Positions 61,507 through 64,000 of a stretch of DNA of 64,000 nucleotides are shown piece after piece. Origin of the DNA: Psilocybe azurescens (Eukaryota; Basidiomycota; Agaricomycetes; Agaricales; Agrocybaceae); the NCBI GenBank assembly GCA_023853785.1, contig JAJIRX010000871.1:496001-560000 (forward strand), read 5' to 3'. The number at the start of each line of letters is the position of its first letter. Within the stretch, counting starts at the first letter, position 1. The translations under genes and the position numbers were made by a program. Below the pieces are notes generated by a model that saw nothing but the letters and a program-made list of their open reading frames with translations, had not been told where the DNA came from and did no database searches.

Positions 61507-63206
61507 TTACTTCAACTGAAAAAGAAGGAAATAATCGCATCAGCAAACATGCAGCAGCAAATAAATGTTGAAACCGATAAAAACTCACGTTTTTGCCATC
61601 AACCCACTTCTTGCCGTCGATCTCAAGATCCCAGGCGAGAGCAGCCTCGAAGAAGGCCTTGTCCTCAGCGTTGTTCTTCACATCGAGCTTGGTGTACGAG
61701 TACGACTCGTAGTCAGGCGCAACGTTAACAACGGGGACAGCATCCTGTCCACGGCAGATGATGGTTCCAGCAATGGCAGAGTTTCCAGGAGGTGCCGAGG
61801 ACACCGACGGATCCGAAGATGTACTTGCGGGAAGCCTCCAGGCGGTTGAAGAATCCTCCGATCTGGTTGGAAGACATGAAGGTCTGCGTGAGCTCGTCGT
61901 TGTACTTGAAGTCCACTCTCCAAACGGAGAAGCCCTCGTGGTCGAAGCTACAAAAAAACATTAGATCATCTAGAAAGAAAAAAAAAAGACTACGCGAACT
62001 TACTTCTCGTAGAACCACTCGATAGCACCACCGGCACCACGGGTCTCCTTGTTGGAGTAGGCACGTTTCCAGTCTTCAAGGTTGAAGGTGGATTTGGGGA
62101 GGTCGTCAAGGGGGTTCTTGGCTTTGGGCTCTTCAGGGACAAGAGGCTCCTCCTCGTCATCATCATCAGCAGCCTTTGGCCTTTGGCTTCTTCTCGGCCT
62201 TGGGAGCAGCAGGGGAGCGGGCTTGGGTTCCTTCTTCTCCTTAGCAGGAGGGGTGAACTGGATAGCCTTCTCAGCGAATGTGGTCTCGCCGAACACAGCC
62301 TTGAGTTTGGGCTGGTTGACGATCGTCTCGAGGTGACGGATGGTGTTGGGGAGCTTGGCGCGAAGATCAGCGTCGACGGTAACGCCGACGGCTTTCTGGA
62401 TGACACCAGCAACGACGAGATCGGCGAGGGTGATGCGCTCGCCGACGAAGAAGGTGCGGGTGGCAAGGTGGGCCTCGAGGGTGTTGAGAGTGCGGGTCTG
62501 ACGATCAACTAGGCCGGTGTGGGTCTGCATTTTCCGTCAGCACACGAAATTCCAAACGCACTTGAAGGTGTAGAATTGGACTTACGGCCTTGTTGTAAGG
62601 GTAGACACCGACGCAAATGCCACGGATGAGATCAGTGAAAGAGTCGAGTTCAGCTTCTGTCACATGGACCCATTGGTCAATGAGAGCAGCATCCTCAGCA
62701 GTGCCTCCGAGAAGGCCAGAGTTGGGGGCAAGGCCGGCAACTAGAGAAAAAGAAATAAGAAAATCAGCATATAAGAAATTAAACAGGTCAAATCGGATTT
62801 CGCGCGAGTATCTGCACAGATATCAGTGTATCCAGCAGTACGGATCGATGGCTTGATATCCACGATAGATTCTCTGAAGGCGTCGCGATCGATTAGATAA
62901 GGACACTTACGGTAGCGAGCAATGACAACACCCTCGAACAGCTTGAAGCCATTGGTGCTTTCCCAAGCAGGGATCTTGCCATGGGGAACTTGGACAAGAA
63001 CTCAGACTTCTTGTTGTCGACCATGTGCTCATAGTTAGCAGGCAGGGTGATTTCGACGCCAGCCAAGGCAGCTACGGCCTTGATCTACAGTTTACGGCAA
63101 CATGAATTCATTTGAGCATCACATTCGAGCCAGGATCATAAGCACGACGTACGATCTTCCCCTTTGCCTGGTAGTCGGTGGTCCACAGAGTTCCAGCTGG
63201 TGCCAT
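61507..63206 (-). CDS. translation elongation factor 1-gamma (eEF1B gamma)
   Basis: Structural subunit of the eEF1B exchange complex that recharges eEF1A with GTP in cytosolic translation. The ATG at 63206 starts MAPAGTLWTTDYQAKGKI (GST-like N domain), followed by YEHMVDNKKSEFLSKF and APNSGLLGGTAEDAALIDQW. The GST C domain is FFVGERITLADLVVAGVIQK and NQPKLKAVFGETTF. A Lys-rich then Asp/Glu-rich linker precedes the EF1G domain: NPLDDLPKSTFNLEDWKRAY, EGFSVWRVDFKYNDELTQTF, SSNQIGGFFNRLEASRKYIF, AFFEAALAWDLEIDGKKWVD, ending DGKNLK with TAA at 61507-61509. Frame breaks occur at 62983-62986 (a C short in coding sense), in the linker near 62185-62215 (two that cancel) and near 61805. The gene is essential and otherwise perfect, so these are best read as assembly errors. 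Confidence 0.93.
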
Positions 63207-64000
63207 TTTTGAGTATTGAAGGGTAAGGATATGGTAAAGATGAGAAAACAAGATAACTGGTCAAATTTTTGTTGAGTCAATCGGTGATCACAGATCAGAG
63301 CTATCACGTGTATCTTCAGGGTCGGTTATTGCGGTGTCCTCGATGTTATGCTCGTCAACGCACCGCCTCTCAAAGTTATGACCCATATGCATACGTTCTG
63401 GCTTTGAGCCGCCACGAAACAGGTCTACACTCAATTTGAATTCATAATCACCCCAAACCTATGACTTGGGCTATCCACACTTTAATATGGATATTGAGGG
63501 TTCAACTGCAAAGTCTAAATCGGCTTCGTACTGTGTACGCGTACCAAGGTTGAATGCATCGGTTTAATCTTAGCTTGAAGGCTGTATCGAGCGTGTGGTC
63601 TTCTATAACCTTTATATACGACCATCAACTCAGCCAGCTTCCAGTATGCCCTTTCTTTTTCTGTTGACAAGTCATAACTGTCCTCAACACCGTTATGTCA
63701 GAATCGAAATTACCCGATGATTATCACAATTCAGAACTGCGCCCCACCCAAGGACCAGGATCTCGTATGGTTCATGTTCGTACCATGATTTAAAAATGGC
63801 TTTTGTAATTCTGAATAATATATTATTATAGATGTCAGGTGGAGAAACTGGCGGTACAGAAACAAGTGCACAAAAAGCCCTCAAAGTCCAGTACGTCGTT
63901 CACCGTTTTATATCCATTGCTATCTAATGAAGAGCAGGTCAGAGATATGGGTCCAGCTGAATGCGATGCAGACACCGGTGGAAATGTGACTGCGACAGAT
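63207..64000. other. right flank; possible start of another gene at 63695 (+)
   Basis: An ATG at 63695 opens MSESKLPDDYHNSELRPTQG, followed by a plausible intron (GTATGG at about 63758 to ATAG at 63831) and MSGGETGGTETSAQKALK. The composition resembles a real fungal N-terminus, but the window ends before any domain appears and the phases of later exons are unresolved. The 63207-63690 part holds the elongation factor promoter. Confidence 0.3.

Overview
This looks like nuclear DNA of a filamentous basidiomycete, most probably an Agaricomycete. Almost every gene is cut by short (about 45-70 nt) GT-AG introns. The gene content fits: velvet regulator, GH18 chitinases, a DUF6534-like membrane protein, an HNH-type basidiomycete protein, an F-box protein, a fungal rvt gene and an UNC93-like transporter. 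No plasmid, phage, CRISPR or clearly active transposon was seen.

Layout, left to right. 0.4-5.2 kb: three tandem GNAT acetyltransferase genes (the first broken, the second with one frame break, the third intact). 5.4-8.2 kb (-): an rvt gene, a domesticated cellular reverse-transcriptase relative. 9.2-13.5 kb (+): a NEO1/ATP9-type P4-ATPase in 16 exons. 13.9-16.2 kb (-): a secreted type-B carboxylesterase. 17.1-19.3 kb (-): an M20 amidohydrolase. 20.1-22.3 kb (+): a Golgi pH regulator/ABA-GPCR-type membrane protein. 23.6-25.9 kb: a small unknown gene and an HNH-domain gene. 27.0-28.5 kb (-): PCNA with a very large acidic insertion and no recognisable first exon. 28.8-29.9 kb: a rearranged junction holding a cut-off gene start and a second copy of the 3' end of the Golgi pH regulator gene plus its flank. 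30.0-33.8 kb (-): a velvet regulator with a long Gln/Pro-rich tail. 33.8-37.5 kb: gene-poor. 37.5-38.2 kb: two intron-containing tRNA-Arg(ACG) genes. 38.8-41.0 kb (-): a secreted glycoside-hydrolase-like protein. 42.8-45.3 kb (+): an UNC93-like MFS transporter. 47.1-49.4 kb (+): a DUF6534-like seven-TM protein. 49.9-58.2 kb (-): three tandem genes that each fuse an N-terminal PX (phox, phosphoinositide-binding) domain to a GH18 chitinase domain. 59.4-61.1 kb (+): an F-box protein. 61.5-63.2 kb (-): translation elongation factor 1-gamma.

The standout item is the PX-GH18 tandem triplet: a chitinase domain with no signal peptide behind a membrane-lipid-targeting domain, in an architecture I do not recall as described. 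In copy A, one uninterrupted exon carries both the second half of PX and the start of GH18, so the fusion does not depend on a gene model. The rvt gene and the acidic-insert PCNA are the next most interesting.

Many otherwise well-preserved genes, including the essential elongation factor, show single-base frame breaks, mostly at short homopolymers. The simplest reading is residual homopolymer error in the assembly, so a frame break alone should not be taken as pseudogene evidence here. The genes share no obvious pathway, apart from the tandem families and a general theme of membrane/lipid trafficking (flippase, PX domain, Golgi pH regulator).
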